Notes under the pieces: model-generated
Databases searched by the model: none
What the model saw: only the letters and a program-made list of their open reading frames with translations
Told to the model about the DNA's origin: nothing
NCBI GenBank assembly: GCA_900757385.1
Contig: CAAENO010000102.1
Span: 1-5,958 of the forward strand
Direction: 5' to 3'
DNA: 5,958 nt
From: an uncultured Collinsella sp.
GTDB taxonomy: Bacteria; Actinomycetota; Coriobacteriia; Coriobacteriales; Coriobacteriaceae
In this document: positions 1 to 5,900 of the stretch, piece by piece
Layout: the number at the start of each line of letters is the position of its first letter
Position numbering within the stretch: position 1 is the stretch's first letter
Program-made: the position numbers and the translations under genes

Positions 1-1317
1 AGGCGCAGGCAGCGGCCATACGCGCTGCTCTGCCGCCGTCGGCTCGGGCGAAGCATTGTCGACCGGAAGCACCAGGGGCAGCGGAGCCGTCATGACGATG
101 GCGTCCTTGCCGGCACCATAGTAGCCGCGGCGACGGCCAGCCTCGGTAAAGCCCAGAGCGTTATAAAGCGCGGTCGCTCCCTCGTTACCGTCCTCGACCT
201 CGAGCGAAGCCGTAGTGCAGCCGAGCATCTGGGCATCATAGCTCACATGCGACAGCAGCTTGCGGGCAATGCCCTCACGGCGATGTGCCGGGTCGACGGC
301 GACATCCAGAATCTGCACATCACCGTCCACGACCATACCGCCGGCAAGGCCCAGCAGCTTGCCGTCGTCGTGTGCCACCCACCAACTACGCGGCGCAGCG
401 ACGTCCTCGCCCAGTTCGGACAGGAACATGCCCGGCGTCCATGCCTCGTGTCCGGCACCTTCAAAGCAGGCAGCCTCCAGCGCGCTCGCGCCCTCGGCAT
501 CCGCCGCGCCCATGGGACGGAACTGCAGATGACGACCGGCGAGCTCATCGGCAACACCCGTAATTTCGCTCTGCGCACTCTCGGCAAGACCAAGACGCTT
601 GCGCTCGTTTTCCTCGGCATCCGAAAGGCGCGTGTAAATCGGCAGGACGCGGGCCGGATCGCCGTCACCCGCAGCGTGCGCGAGCAGCAAGCCCTCGCCC
701 GAAGGCCACCACAGGTCGCGCTCCACGCAGCGGGCGGCCTCGTCCTCATCCAGCAGCTTGCCATAGCGCACGAGACCGTCACCGGTCAGCTGAACCTGGC
801 CCCAGTCCGCTGCTTGGCGCCACTCATCGAGCGCCACGGCGGCCTTGACCACGTGTTCGCGCTCAAATTGACGCTCGGGACCCTCATCGACCAGCATATA
901 CAGCGCCGGATATACCTCACCGCGCATAGCATCGGCCAAGATACCAAGCTTGCCGCGCACGCCAGCCTTCCACGCCGTCCAAGCGCAAGCGTCGAGCGTC
1001 GACACGCCCAGCAGCGGAACATTGGCACCACGCGCGAGGCCCTTGGCAGTGGAGATGCCGATGCGCACGCCCGTAAACGACCCCGGGCCGCGGCCGACCA
1101 CGTAGCAACCAACATCGCTGCGATTCAGACCGGCTTGAGCCAGCACGCCATCAACGGTATTCACGAGCTCAACGTTGGCGTGACGGCGACACATGTGGTC
1201 GCCACTCACGAGCTTCGTCTCACCCGTCTGCCCATCAATCCAGCTTGCCGCGCAGGCAAGCATGTCGGTCGAGGTATCGAGCGCCACCACCAGCGCGTTG
1301 TCGTTATGCAAGCTCAT
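1..1317 (-). CDS. tsaB-rimI: TsaB-RimI fusion protein (partial, 3' end beyond window)
   Basis: This frame stays open from the ATG at 1317 to base 1, giving 439 visible residues without a stop. Residues about 8-230 look like TsaB (YeaZ), the scaffold that pairs with TsaD in the complex making N6-threonylcarbamoyladenosine at position 37 of ANN-decoding tRNAs. Markers are VALDTST (11-17), RGPGSFTGVRIG (76-87) and the closing PIYTR (226-230). Residues about 262-410 are a GNAT acetyltransferase of the RimI type, the family that acetylates the N-terminus of ribosomal protein S18. It shows the acetyl-CoA loop R346xxGxA351, E373 and Y385 spaced as E. coli RimI E103/Y115, ALYNALGF (383-390) and GRRRGYY (394-400). 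A proline-rich stretch (411-439) follows with no stop, so a third domain is likely; TsaD is my inference. The start lies inside the tsaE end (14-nt overlap) with only a weak AAGG upstream, which suggests coupled translation. Confidence 0.93.
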   Translation of the reverse strand, partial: MSLHNDNALVVALDTSTDMLACAASWIDGQTGETKLVSGDHMCRRHANVELVNTVDGVLAQAGLNRSDVGCYVVGRGPGSFTGVRIGISTAKGLARGANVPLLGVSTLDACAWTAWKAGVRGKLGILADAMRGEVYPALYMLVDEGPERQFEREHVVKAAVALDEWRQAADWGQVQLTGDGLVRYGKLLDEDEAARCVERDLWWPSGEGLLLAHAAGDGDPARVLPIYTRLSDAEENERKRLGLAESAQSEITGVADELAGRHLQFRPMGAADAEGASALEAACFEGAGHEAWTPGMFLSELGEDVAAPRSWWVAHDDGKLLGLAGGMVVDGDVQILDVAVDPAHRREGIARKLLSHVSYDAQMLGCTTASLEVEDGNEGATALYNALGFTEAGRRRGYYGAGKDAIVMTAPLPLVLPVDNASPEPTAAEQRVWPLPAP

Positions 1318-1810
1318 CTTGTACAGCCTTATCAATCAAATGGGAAAGCTCCATTGCGCGGTCACCGTGCGCCTCGAGCGTTATCGTTCGCACATCGCTG
1401 TCGCCCTCATCACGCCTGAGCGTCACCGAAAGATACTCATCCGTCAGCTCGTCCTGGAATTGTTCGCCCCATTCCAGCAGGCAAGCACCCTCATAGCCCA
1501 GCACATCGAAAATGCCCGTATCCTCGAGCTCGTAGGCATGCTCCAGGCGGTATAGATCAAAGTGAAACAGCGGAATACGACCTTGATCGTGAACGGCCAT
1601 GAGCGCAAACGTAGGACTCGTAACCATATGCCCATCGCCCAGCCCGCGCGAGACGCCCTTGGTAAAGTGAGTTTTGCCCACTCCCAGGCCACCGGTCAGG
1701 ATGAGCACATCTCCGTCCTCAAGGCACGGTGCAATTAGCTCGCCAAAGTACTCCGTATCGGCAGCGCAAGTCGTTTTGTAAGTACCTACCCCCAGGCGCT
1801 CCAGGGACAT
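1304..1810 (-). CDS. tsaE: tRNA t6A biosynthesis ATPase TsaE
   Basis: This 168-residue protein has the size and motifs of TsaE (YjeE), the cytoplasmic P-loop ATPase that works with TsaB and TsaD in bacterial t6A37 tRNA modification. The Walker A loop GGLGVGKT is at residues 40-47 with K46 and T47. The TSPTF switch segment is at 64-68, HFDLYRL at 83-89 and LLEWGE at 111-116, all in the family's usual order. The start at 1810 is supported by AAGGAG at 1816-1821, 5 nt before the ATG. The gene follows the uracil-DNA glycosylase after 12 nt, and its last 14 nt overlap the start of tsaB-rimI, so enzyme and partner are probably translated together. No truncation or missing key residue is seen. Confidence 0.97.
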   Translation of the reverse strand: MSLERLGVGTYKTTCAADTEYFGELIAPCLEDGDVLILTGGLGVGKTHFTKGVSRGLGDGHMVTSPTFALMAVHDQGRIPLFHFDLYRLEHAYELEDTGIFDVLGYEGACLLEWGEQFQDELTDEYLSVTLRRDEGDSDVRTITLEAHGDRAMELSHLIDKAVQDELA

Positions 1811-1822
1811 ATATGCTCCTTA

Positions 1823-2443
1823 TTATTCCGAGGCGTCCTCTGGTGCGGGATGTCGCCCCAGATAGTCGCCCAGCATCTTAAAGTCTTCCTCCAGCAGCTC
1901 CTGCCACGCTGGATTGCGTAGCGCTGCTGCCGGATGGAAAGTGGGCATCACCACAAAGTGCCCCATCTGATGGAACCTGCCGCGCAGCTTGGTAATGCCG
2001 ATCTCGGTCTTGAGCACAAAGTGCGTTGCGGGGTTGCCGAGCGTCACGATGATATCGGGCCAGATGCTTCGAATCTGCTCGCGCAAAAACGGTGAGCAAG
2101 CCAGCACTTCCTCGGGGCGCGGATTGCGGTTTCCCGGCGGGCGGCACTTAAGCACGTTGGCAATGTAGACGTCTTCGCGTTTGAGCCCCGCCAGCGACAA
2201 AATGCCGTTGAGGTCCTCGCCTGCCGCCCCCACAAAGGGCTCGCCCTGCAAATCCTCATTACGGCCCGGCGCCTCGCCAATAAACATCACGCGAGCGCGG
2301 GGGTTTCCCACGCCAAACACGATATTGTGACGCGACTGGTAGAGCTGGCAGAGGTGACAATCGCCCAGAACGGCCTCGATCTCCTCGAGTGCGACCTCAC
2401 GCGGCGCCTGATGGCTATGGCCGGGAATGTGCATGACGCCCAT
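1823..2443 (-). CDS. udg: Family 4 (iron-sulfur) uracil-DNA glycosylase
   Basis: The product is 206 residues from the ATG at 2443 and matches family 4 (UDGa-type) uracil-DNA glycosylases, which excise uracil arising from cytosine deamination or dUMP incorporation, the first step of base-excision repair. Motif 1 is GEAPG (56-60), followed by GEPFVGAAG (67-75); motif 3 is HPAAALRNP (170-178). Four cysteines placed as 4Fe-4S ligands are visible: C29 and C32 (CxxC), and C100 and C116 (C-x15-C). The frame is open upstream to an ATG at 2491 inside alr, but an AGGAG at 2449-2453, overlapping the alr stop, lies 5 nt before 2443 and favours that start. Another ATG three codons downstream (2434) is less well placed. 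Its position between alr and tsaE is not functionally obvious; no distinct role beyond repair is implied. Confidence 0.95.
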   Translation of the reverse strand: MGVMHIPGHSHQAPREVALEEIEAVLGDCHLCQLYQSRHNIVFGVGNPRARVMFIGEAPGRNEDLQGEPFVGAAGEDLNGILSLAGLKREDVYIANVLKCRPPGNRNPRPEEVLACSPFLREQIRSIWPDIIVTLGNPATHFVLKTEIGITKLRGRFHQMGHFVVMPTFHPAAALRNPAWQELLEEDFKMLGDYLGRHPAPEDASE

Positions 2444-2448
2444 AGCGA

Positions 2449-2453
2449 CTCCT
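2449..2453 (-). promoter_or_regulatory. Shine-Dalgarno site that fixes the uracil-DNA glycosylase start
   Basis: AGGAG overlaps the TAG stop of alr and sits 5 nt before the ATG at 2443. The same 5-nt spacing occurs before acpS, nnr and tsaE, which supports 2443 over the in-frame ATG at 2491. It also implies that termination on alr and initiation on the next gene are coupled. Confidence 0.85.
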
Positions 2454-3597
2454 ACACGTAGACCTTGTCGAGACGCATACCAAAGCCGCAAGCGACCTCG
2501 TAGTTAATCGTGCCGCGTAGGCGCGCCATCTCGTCCATGGTAATCTCGGCATCTCCATCGCGGCCGACAATGATCATCTCGTCACCATACTCGGCCTCGG
2601 GAATCTCATGCGCCGGGTTGGACTGAATGGCGACCATAAACTGGTCCATGCAGATATTGCCCACCTGACGCACACGCTCGCCGCGATACAGCACGTCCAT
2701 ACGATTGGAAAGCGTACGCGAAAGGCCATCGGCATAACCGATCGGAAGGGTGCAGATCTGAACGCGCGTGCGCGGTACGCGGTAGGTAAAGCCGTAGCCC
2801 ACGCCCTCGCCCATCGCAGGGTGTGCCACGCGCGTCACACGCGCGTGGACGCTCATGACGGGATCAAGCTGCATCACGCGACCACTCAGCTCACATGGCT
2901 GCAGACCATACAAACCGATGCCGGCACGAATCATGTCAAAGTGCATTGAAGAATCGAGCATCGAGGATGGCGTATTGGCACAATGCACGATACCGCATTC
3001 AAAACCTGCGTCCTTAATGGCCTGAACGGCCTCGGTAAAACGCTGGCACTGCAGCTTGTAGTCCCAGCCCGAAGGTTCATCGGCCGTGGCAAAGTGCGTA
3101 AATACGCCGTCGCACTGAATACCGCGATGGAAGCTGATGCCGCGGACAAAGTCGAGCACCTGTGTGTAGTGAACGCCGATACGATTCATGCCCGTCTCGA
3201 TGGCAAGATGGTACTTGCCCACCTTGCCCGCCGCGACGGCGCATTCGCCATACGCGAGAGCAAAATCGGACGTATAGACCGAGGGCATGATATCGAACTC
3301 GAGCAATGCAGGAATAGCCTCGATAGGCGGCTCGCTTAGAATCAGGATGGGCTTAGTAATTCCGCCCTGACGGAGCCCAACGCCCTCGTTGACCGTCGCC
3401 ACGGCAAACATGTCGGCACCAGCCGAATACATGATCTTAGCGCACTCAACAGCTCCATGACCATAAGCATCGGCCTTGACCACGCAGCACAGGCGCTGAC
3501 GCGGATTCAGCAAGTTCTTATAGGCCCTCGTGTTGCGACGGAGCGCCCCGCGGTCGATCTCGACCCAGGACCAGCGCGTCAAATCGGCTTTATTCAT
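2452..3597 (-). CDS. alr: Alanine racemase
   Basis: This 381-residue protein is a full-length PLP-dependent fold-III alanine racemase, converting L-alanine to the D-alanine needed for peptidoglycan. The PLP lysine is K41 in VVKADAYGHG (39-48), and the opposing catalytic tyrosine is Y268 in GVGYGFTYR (265-273). Other family landmarks are TGMNRIGV (135-142, R139), IRAGIGLYG (223-231, R224 facing the pyridine nitrogen), NICMD (314-318) and INYEVACG (364-371, Y366). At the position seven residues before R139, where G. stearothermophilus and E. coli enzymes carry the carbamylated lysine, this protein has A132. The start at 3597 is 2 nt after the nnr stop. Only a weak, distant GAAGGG (3612-3617) precedes it, so translation is probably coupled to nnr. 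The next Met (M57) is beyond the PLP lysine, so the chosen start is firm. Confidence 0.97.
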   Translation of the reverse strand: MNKADLTRWSWVEIDRGALRRNTRAYKNLLNPRQRLCCVVKADAYGHGAVECAKIMYSAGADMFAVATVNEGVGLRQGGITKPILILSEPPIEAIPALLEFDIMPSVYTSDFALAYGECAVAAGKVGKYHLAIETGMNRIGVHYTQVLDFVRGISFHRGIQCDGVFTHFATADEPSGWDYKLQCQRFTEAVQAIKDAGFECGIVHCANTPSSMLDSSMHFDMIRAGIGLYGLQPCELSGRVMQLDPVMSVHARVTRVAHPAMGEGVGYGFTYRVPRTRVQICTLPIGYADGLSRTLSNRMDVLYRGERVRQVGNICMDQFMVAIQSNPAHEIPEAEYGDEMIIVGRDGDAEITMDEMARLRGTINYEVACGFGMRLDKVYV

Positions 3598-3599
3598 GA

Positions 3600-5216
3600 T
3601 TAGTCATCCGACCCTTCGTCCATGATTCCCAGATCTTCGAGCGCATCCTTTGCCGCCAGCTCCATGGCAGTACCGATCAAGTCGATAAGATCGGTCGCGA
3701 TAACGCTCTTCTCACCATACTCCGTCGCCGCGGCAAAACCGGCGTAGCTGTGAAGTGCGACGGCGTACGAATACAGCAGCTCCCAACGATCCATCTCGTC
3801 GCGCATGGTGGCAAGCGTGCCGGCCAAAATACCCGCGAGAACATCACCAGAACCGGCAGTTGCCAGAGAAGCCGGACCCGAGAGTGGCAGCAGCACGCGC
3901 TCAACGCCACAGATAGCCGTCGTCGGCCCCTTGGCTATGACCACCAGATTGTCGGAGCCTGCAGCCCAGACAACCTTCTGCGCAGCTGCAATCGCGGTAC
4001 CAAGGTCGTTCACCTCGTCACCGGCAACCAAACGCGAAAGCTCACGATAGTGCGGCGTCATAACCAACGGCTGCTCACGACGATACATCTCGGGGTTACT
4101 ATCAATACCGTCAATGGCAATCTTAGCAAGGCAGTTGAGTGCATCGGCGTCCAAAATTAGCGGTACATCAAGCTCGAGCAAGCCCGAAACCACCTGCATA
4201 GCGCCAGCAGACGTCGTCATACCGGGACCGCACAGTACGCAGCTGTACTTCTTTGCGATCTCGCACACCGTCATGCGCGCAGCGGCGCCAAAGGAGCCGC
4301 GGGAATCAGACGGAATAGCAAAGACGGGAATCGAAGGAAGTGCCATGCGAATAAGATTGGCGCAGGCGTCAGGAGCCGCGACCGCCACGTAACCAGCACC
4401 CGCGCGAGCTGCAGACTTGGCCGCCATAATGGCAGCACCAGGATATTGCGCCGATCCGGCGACAATAAGCACAGAGCCACGGGAATACTTATCGATATTC
4501 GATGGTAGCGGAGCAAAGTAATCAACTAAGTCACCGGGCTCGACAATCTCGGCGGCGTGGTCAACATCATCGATGACTTCGTCAAGACGGTCGTAAAGAT
4601 TGCCGCAGATCAAATCGCCAGCATACTCAGGGCCATCAGCGCTATACAGACCAATCTTGGGCGCAATCATCGTCACCGTGCGCTCGGCACGAATGCAGTC
4701 GTCATCAACAACTCCCGTCTCGGCATTCAGGCCCGAGGGGACATCAATGGATACGACACAATCGGCGCATTCATTGACCGTAGGAATCCAGATGGAGAAC
4801 GGCGCACGCAGATTCCCGTGGAAACCGGTACCAAAAATGGCATCGACAACAACATCGGCCTTATCGATCAAAACCTCGAGCTCGTCACGCGAGGGGCCGA
4901 CGCAAACGCGCACATCGCGGCCGGCAGTACGACGAGCAACATGACGTGCCAGAGCAGCAGGAATCTCATCCGGCTCAACCGGAGAAACGATATCGACGTC
5001 CACACCCTTATGGCTCAGAATATCGGCGGCAACCCAACCGTCGCCGCCATTATTACCAAAACCGACCAGAACGAGAACCCGATCGGGATTGAGCTTCAAG
5101 ACCTCGTTGGCGGCAAACTCACCCGCTAGCTCCATAAGCTCGGCCTTCGAAGTCCCTTCGCGTTCGATGATGTCCTCGAGACGAACGACTTCTTCGGTAC
5201 TCAAAACCGGTTTCAT
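3600..5216 (-). CDS. nnr: Bifunctional NAD(P)HX epimerase / ADP- or ATP-dependent dehydratase
   Basis: This 538-residue protein joins the two enzymes that repair hydrated nicotinamide cofactors. The N-terminal YjeF_N domain (about 1-225) epimerises R- and S-NAD(P)HX; it shows GFGNNGGDG (52-60), DAIFGTG (125-131) and SIDVPSGLNAETG (156-168). The C-terminal ribokinase-like domain (about 235-520) dehydrates S-NAD(P)HX using ATP or ADP. It shows KYSRGSVLIVAG (243-254), AAKSAARAGAGYV (265-277), LDADALN (355-361), TPHYRELSRL (387-396) and ATAGSGDVLAGI (452-463), with D458 as the expected catalytic aspartate. Length and domain order match E. coli YjeF. The ATG at 5216 directly abuts the acpS stop (TAGATG), and its AGGAG at 5222-5226 lies inside the last acpS codons. 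Nothing is missing; the acidic C-terminal tail is unremarkable. Whether ADP or ATP is preferred cannot be read from the sequence. Confidence 0.97.
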   Translation of the reverse strand: MKPVLSTEEVVRLEDIIEREGTSKAELMELAGEFAANEVLKLNPDRVLVLVGFGNNGGDGWVAADILSHKGVDVDIVSPVEPDEIPAALARHVARRTAGRDVRVCVGPSRDELEVLIDKADVVVDAIFGTGFHGNLRAPFSIWIPTVNECADCVVSIDVPSGLNAETGVVDDDCIRAERTVTMIAPKIGLYSADGPEYAGDLICGNLYDRLDEVIDDVDHAAEIVEPGDLVDYFAPLPSNIDKYSRGSVLIVAGSAQYPGAAIMAAKSAARAGAGYVAVAAPDACANLIRMALPSIPVFAIPSDSRGSFGAAARMTVCEIAKKYSCVLCGPGMTTSAGAMQVVSGLLELDVPLILDADALNCLAKIAIDGIDSNPEMYRREQPLVMTPHYRELSRLVAGDEVNDLGTAIAAAQKVVWAAGSDNLVVIAKGPTTAICGVERVLLPLSGPASLATAGSGDVLAGILAGTLATMRDEMDRWELLYSYAVALHSYAGFAAATEYGEKSVIATDLIDLIGTAMELAAKDALEDLGIMDEGSDD

Positions 5217-5756
5217 CTATGCTCCTAGCGTATCTTGCGAAGCATCGCCCAGGTGCTCCGTCAATGCTGAATTCTGCAGCTGCTCAAGCTCATCTAAAAC
5301 AGAGCGAGCCTCTTTAAATGTCTGCGCAACGCGTTTCTTGGTACTCACCTTTTCCTCTTTTGGCTTAGGCCGAGCATCTTCGGTAATCGCGATGGCATTC
5401 GCAACGGCCAAGTCTCCCGTAAGCGTAATGGAAAGAGCGACCTCAACAACACCCAGTTCTTGAGCGATCTCGAGAGCACGGCCCGAAAGCAGCGCCTTCG
5501 GTTTGCCGAGTTTATCACGCGTTACCGAAACATCCTTGCGACCCACGCCTTGACTAAAACCCGTGCCGAGAGCTTTAAGCACCGCCTCGCGCGAAGCAAA
5601 GCGGCTCGCATAGTGAGCAGCGGGACGCGATGATGCATCGCAATACGCACGCTCTTCTTCGGTAAACACACGCCGAGCAAACGACGGCGTCTTTTCAAGA
5701 ATTGATTTCATGCGGGAAATCTCGACGATATCAACGCCGATACCAGCTTCAGCCAT
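5217..5756 (-). CDS. acpS: Holo-[acyl-carrier-protein] synthase with C-terminal extension
   Basis: AcpS moves the 4'-phosphopantetheine arm of coenzyme A onto the conserved serine of acyl carrier protein, activating it for fatty-acid synthesis. From the ATG at 5756 the protein has 179 residues. GIGVDIVEI (5-13) carries the Mg-binding D9; RVFTEEERAYC spans 29-39; SRFASREAVLKALGTG (51-66) holds E57 and K61 of the signature. The family core of about 120-130 residues ends near 126. Residues 127-179 are an added lysine/glutamate-rich tail with a predicted helical stretch (about 141-165), for which I recognise no family. An upstream in-frame ATG at 5768 was rejected because it overlaps the GGAGGTGA ribosome binding site that serves 5756. 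This is the first gene of the operon; its final codons contain the ribosome binding site for nnr. Confidence 0.94.
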   Translation of the reverse strand: MAEAGIGVDIVEISRMKSILEKTPSFARRVFTEEERAYCDASSRPAAHYASRFASREAVLKALGTGFSQGVGRKDVSVTRDKLGKPKALLSGRALEIAQELGVVEVALSITLTGDLAVANAIAITEDARPKPKEEKVSTKKRVAQTFKEARSVLDELEQLQNSALTEHLGDASQDTLGA

Positions 5757-5758
5757 GT

Positions 5759-5766
5759 TCACCTCC
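5759..5766 (-). promoter_or_regulatory. Shine-Dalgarno site that fixes the acpS start
   Basis: GGAGGTGA is fully complementary to the usual 16S rRNA 3' end, and its GGAGG core lies 5 nt before the ATG at 5756. The alternative ATG at 5768 overlaps this site and would have no comparable site of its own, so 5756 is the better start. Confidence 0.88.
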
Positions 5767-5785
5767 ATATCGCACAGACTAAGTT

Positions 5786-5815
5786 ATTGTAGCCCGTTCA
5801 CAGAAGATGCAACAA
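5786..5815 (-). promoter_or_regulatory. Candidate sigma-70-type promoter P1 for the operon
   Basis: On the minus strand, TACAAT (5786-5791) is a near-consensus -10 and TTGTTG (5810-5815) a weak -35, with an 18-nt spacer. Transcription would begin near 5779, leaving a short leader of roughly 20-25 nt before the acpS ATG. This is motif matching by eye only. Confidence 0.5.
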
Positions 5816-5821
5816 ACGAGG

Positions 5822-5851
5822 GTTATAAAACACAGCTACTATGTGAGACAA
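5822..5851 (-). promoter_or_regulatory. Candidate sigma-70-type promoter P2 for the operon
   Basis: On the minus strand, TTGTCT (5846-5851) and TATAAC (5822-5827) are separated by 18 nt. The spacer holds the short inverted repeat CACA-N7-TGTG (5831-5845). It lies just downstream of the incoming gene's terminator, in the AT-rich interval expected to hold the operon promoter. It may act in tandem with P1 or be the only real one of the two. Confidence 0.45.
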
Positions 5852-5864
5852 AACCCGTTAACGC

Positions 5865-5896
5865 AAAAAAGGGGGAGGCCGCGAGGCCTCCCCCTT
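5865..5896 (-). terminator. Rho-independent terminator of the gene upstream of the operon
   Basis: A perfect 10-bp GC-rich stem (GGGGGAGGCC at 5871-5880 with GGCCTCCCCC at 5885-5894, 4-nt loop at 5881-5884) extends by two A-T pairs. On the minus strand it is followed directly by six T residues (5865-5870), so it terminates minus-strand transcription entering from the right and insulates the acpS operon. On the plus strand the tail is only TTCTTC, so activity in that direction would be weaker. Confidence 0.9.
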
Positions 5897-5900
5897 CTTC

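Noticed and set aside
247..1419. A 390-codon open frame on the plus strand opposite tsaB-rimI
   Set aside because: It shares codon register with the minus-strand gene, so its stops would need TTA, CTA or TCA codons in tsaB-rimI, which are scarce there. Its translation has no recognisable motif and is rich in Arg, His and Ala, as expected of an antisense shadow.
2444..2491. A 16-codon N-terminal extension of the uracil-DNA glycosylase from the ATG at 2491
   Set aside because: It overlaps the end of alr, has no good ribosome binding site, and adds residues before the usual family start. The ATG at 2443 has AGGAG at 5 nt.
2608..3339. Two plus-strand frames (2608-2949 and 2983-3339) opposite alr
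   Set aside because: Both are in the antisense register of alr and lack motifs and convincing start signals, while alr is intact across the whole span.
4557..5129. A 190-codon plus-strand frame opposite nnr
   Set aside because: It lies in the same codon register as nnr and has no recognisable domain or ribosome binding site. It reflects the rarity of certain Leu and Ser codons in nnr.
5757..5768. acpS starting at the ATG at 5768
   Set aside because: That ATG overlaps the GGAGGTGA site that serves the ATG at 5756, and the extra four residues precede the normal AcpS start.
5856..5863. The palindrome CGTTAACG between terminator and promoter
   Set aside because: A single 8-bp palindrome is expected by chance in a few kilobases and nothing around it suggests an operator, attachment site or origin.
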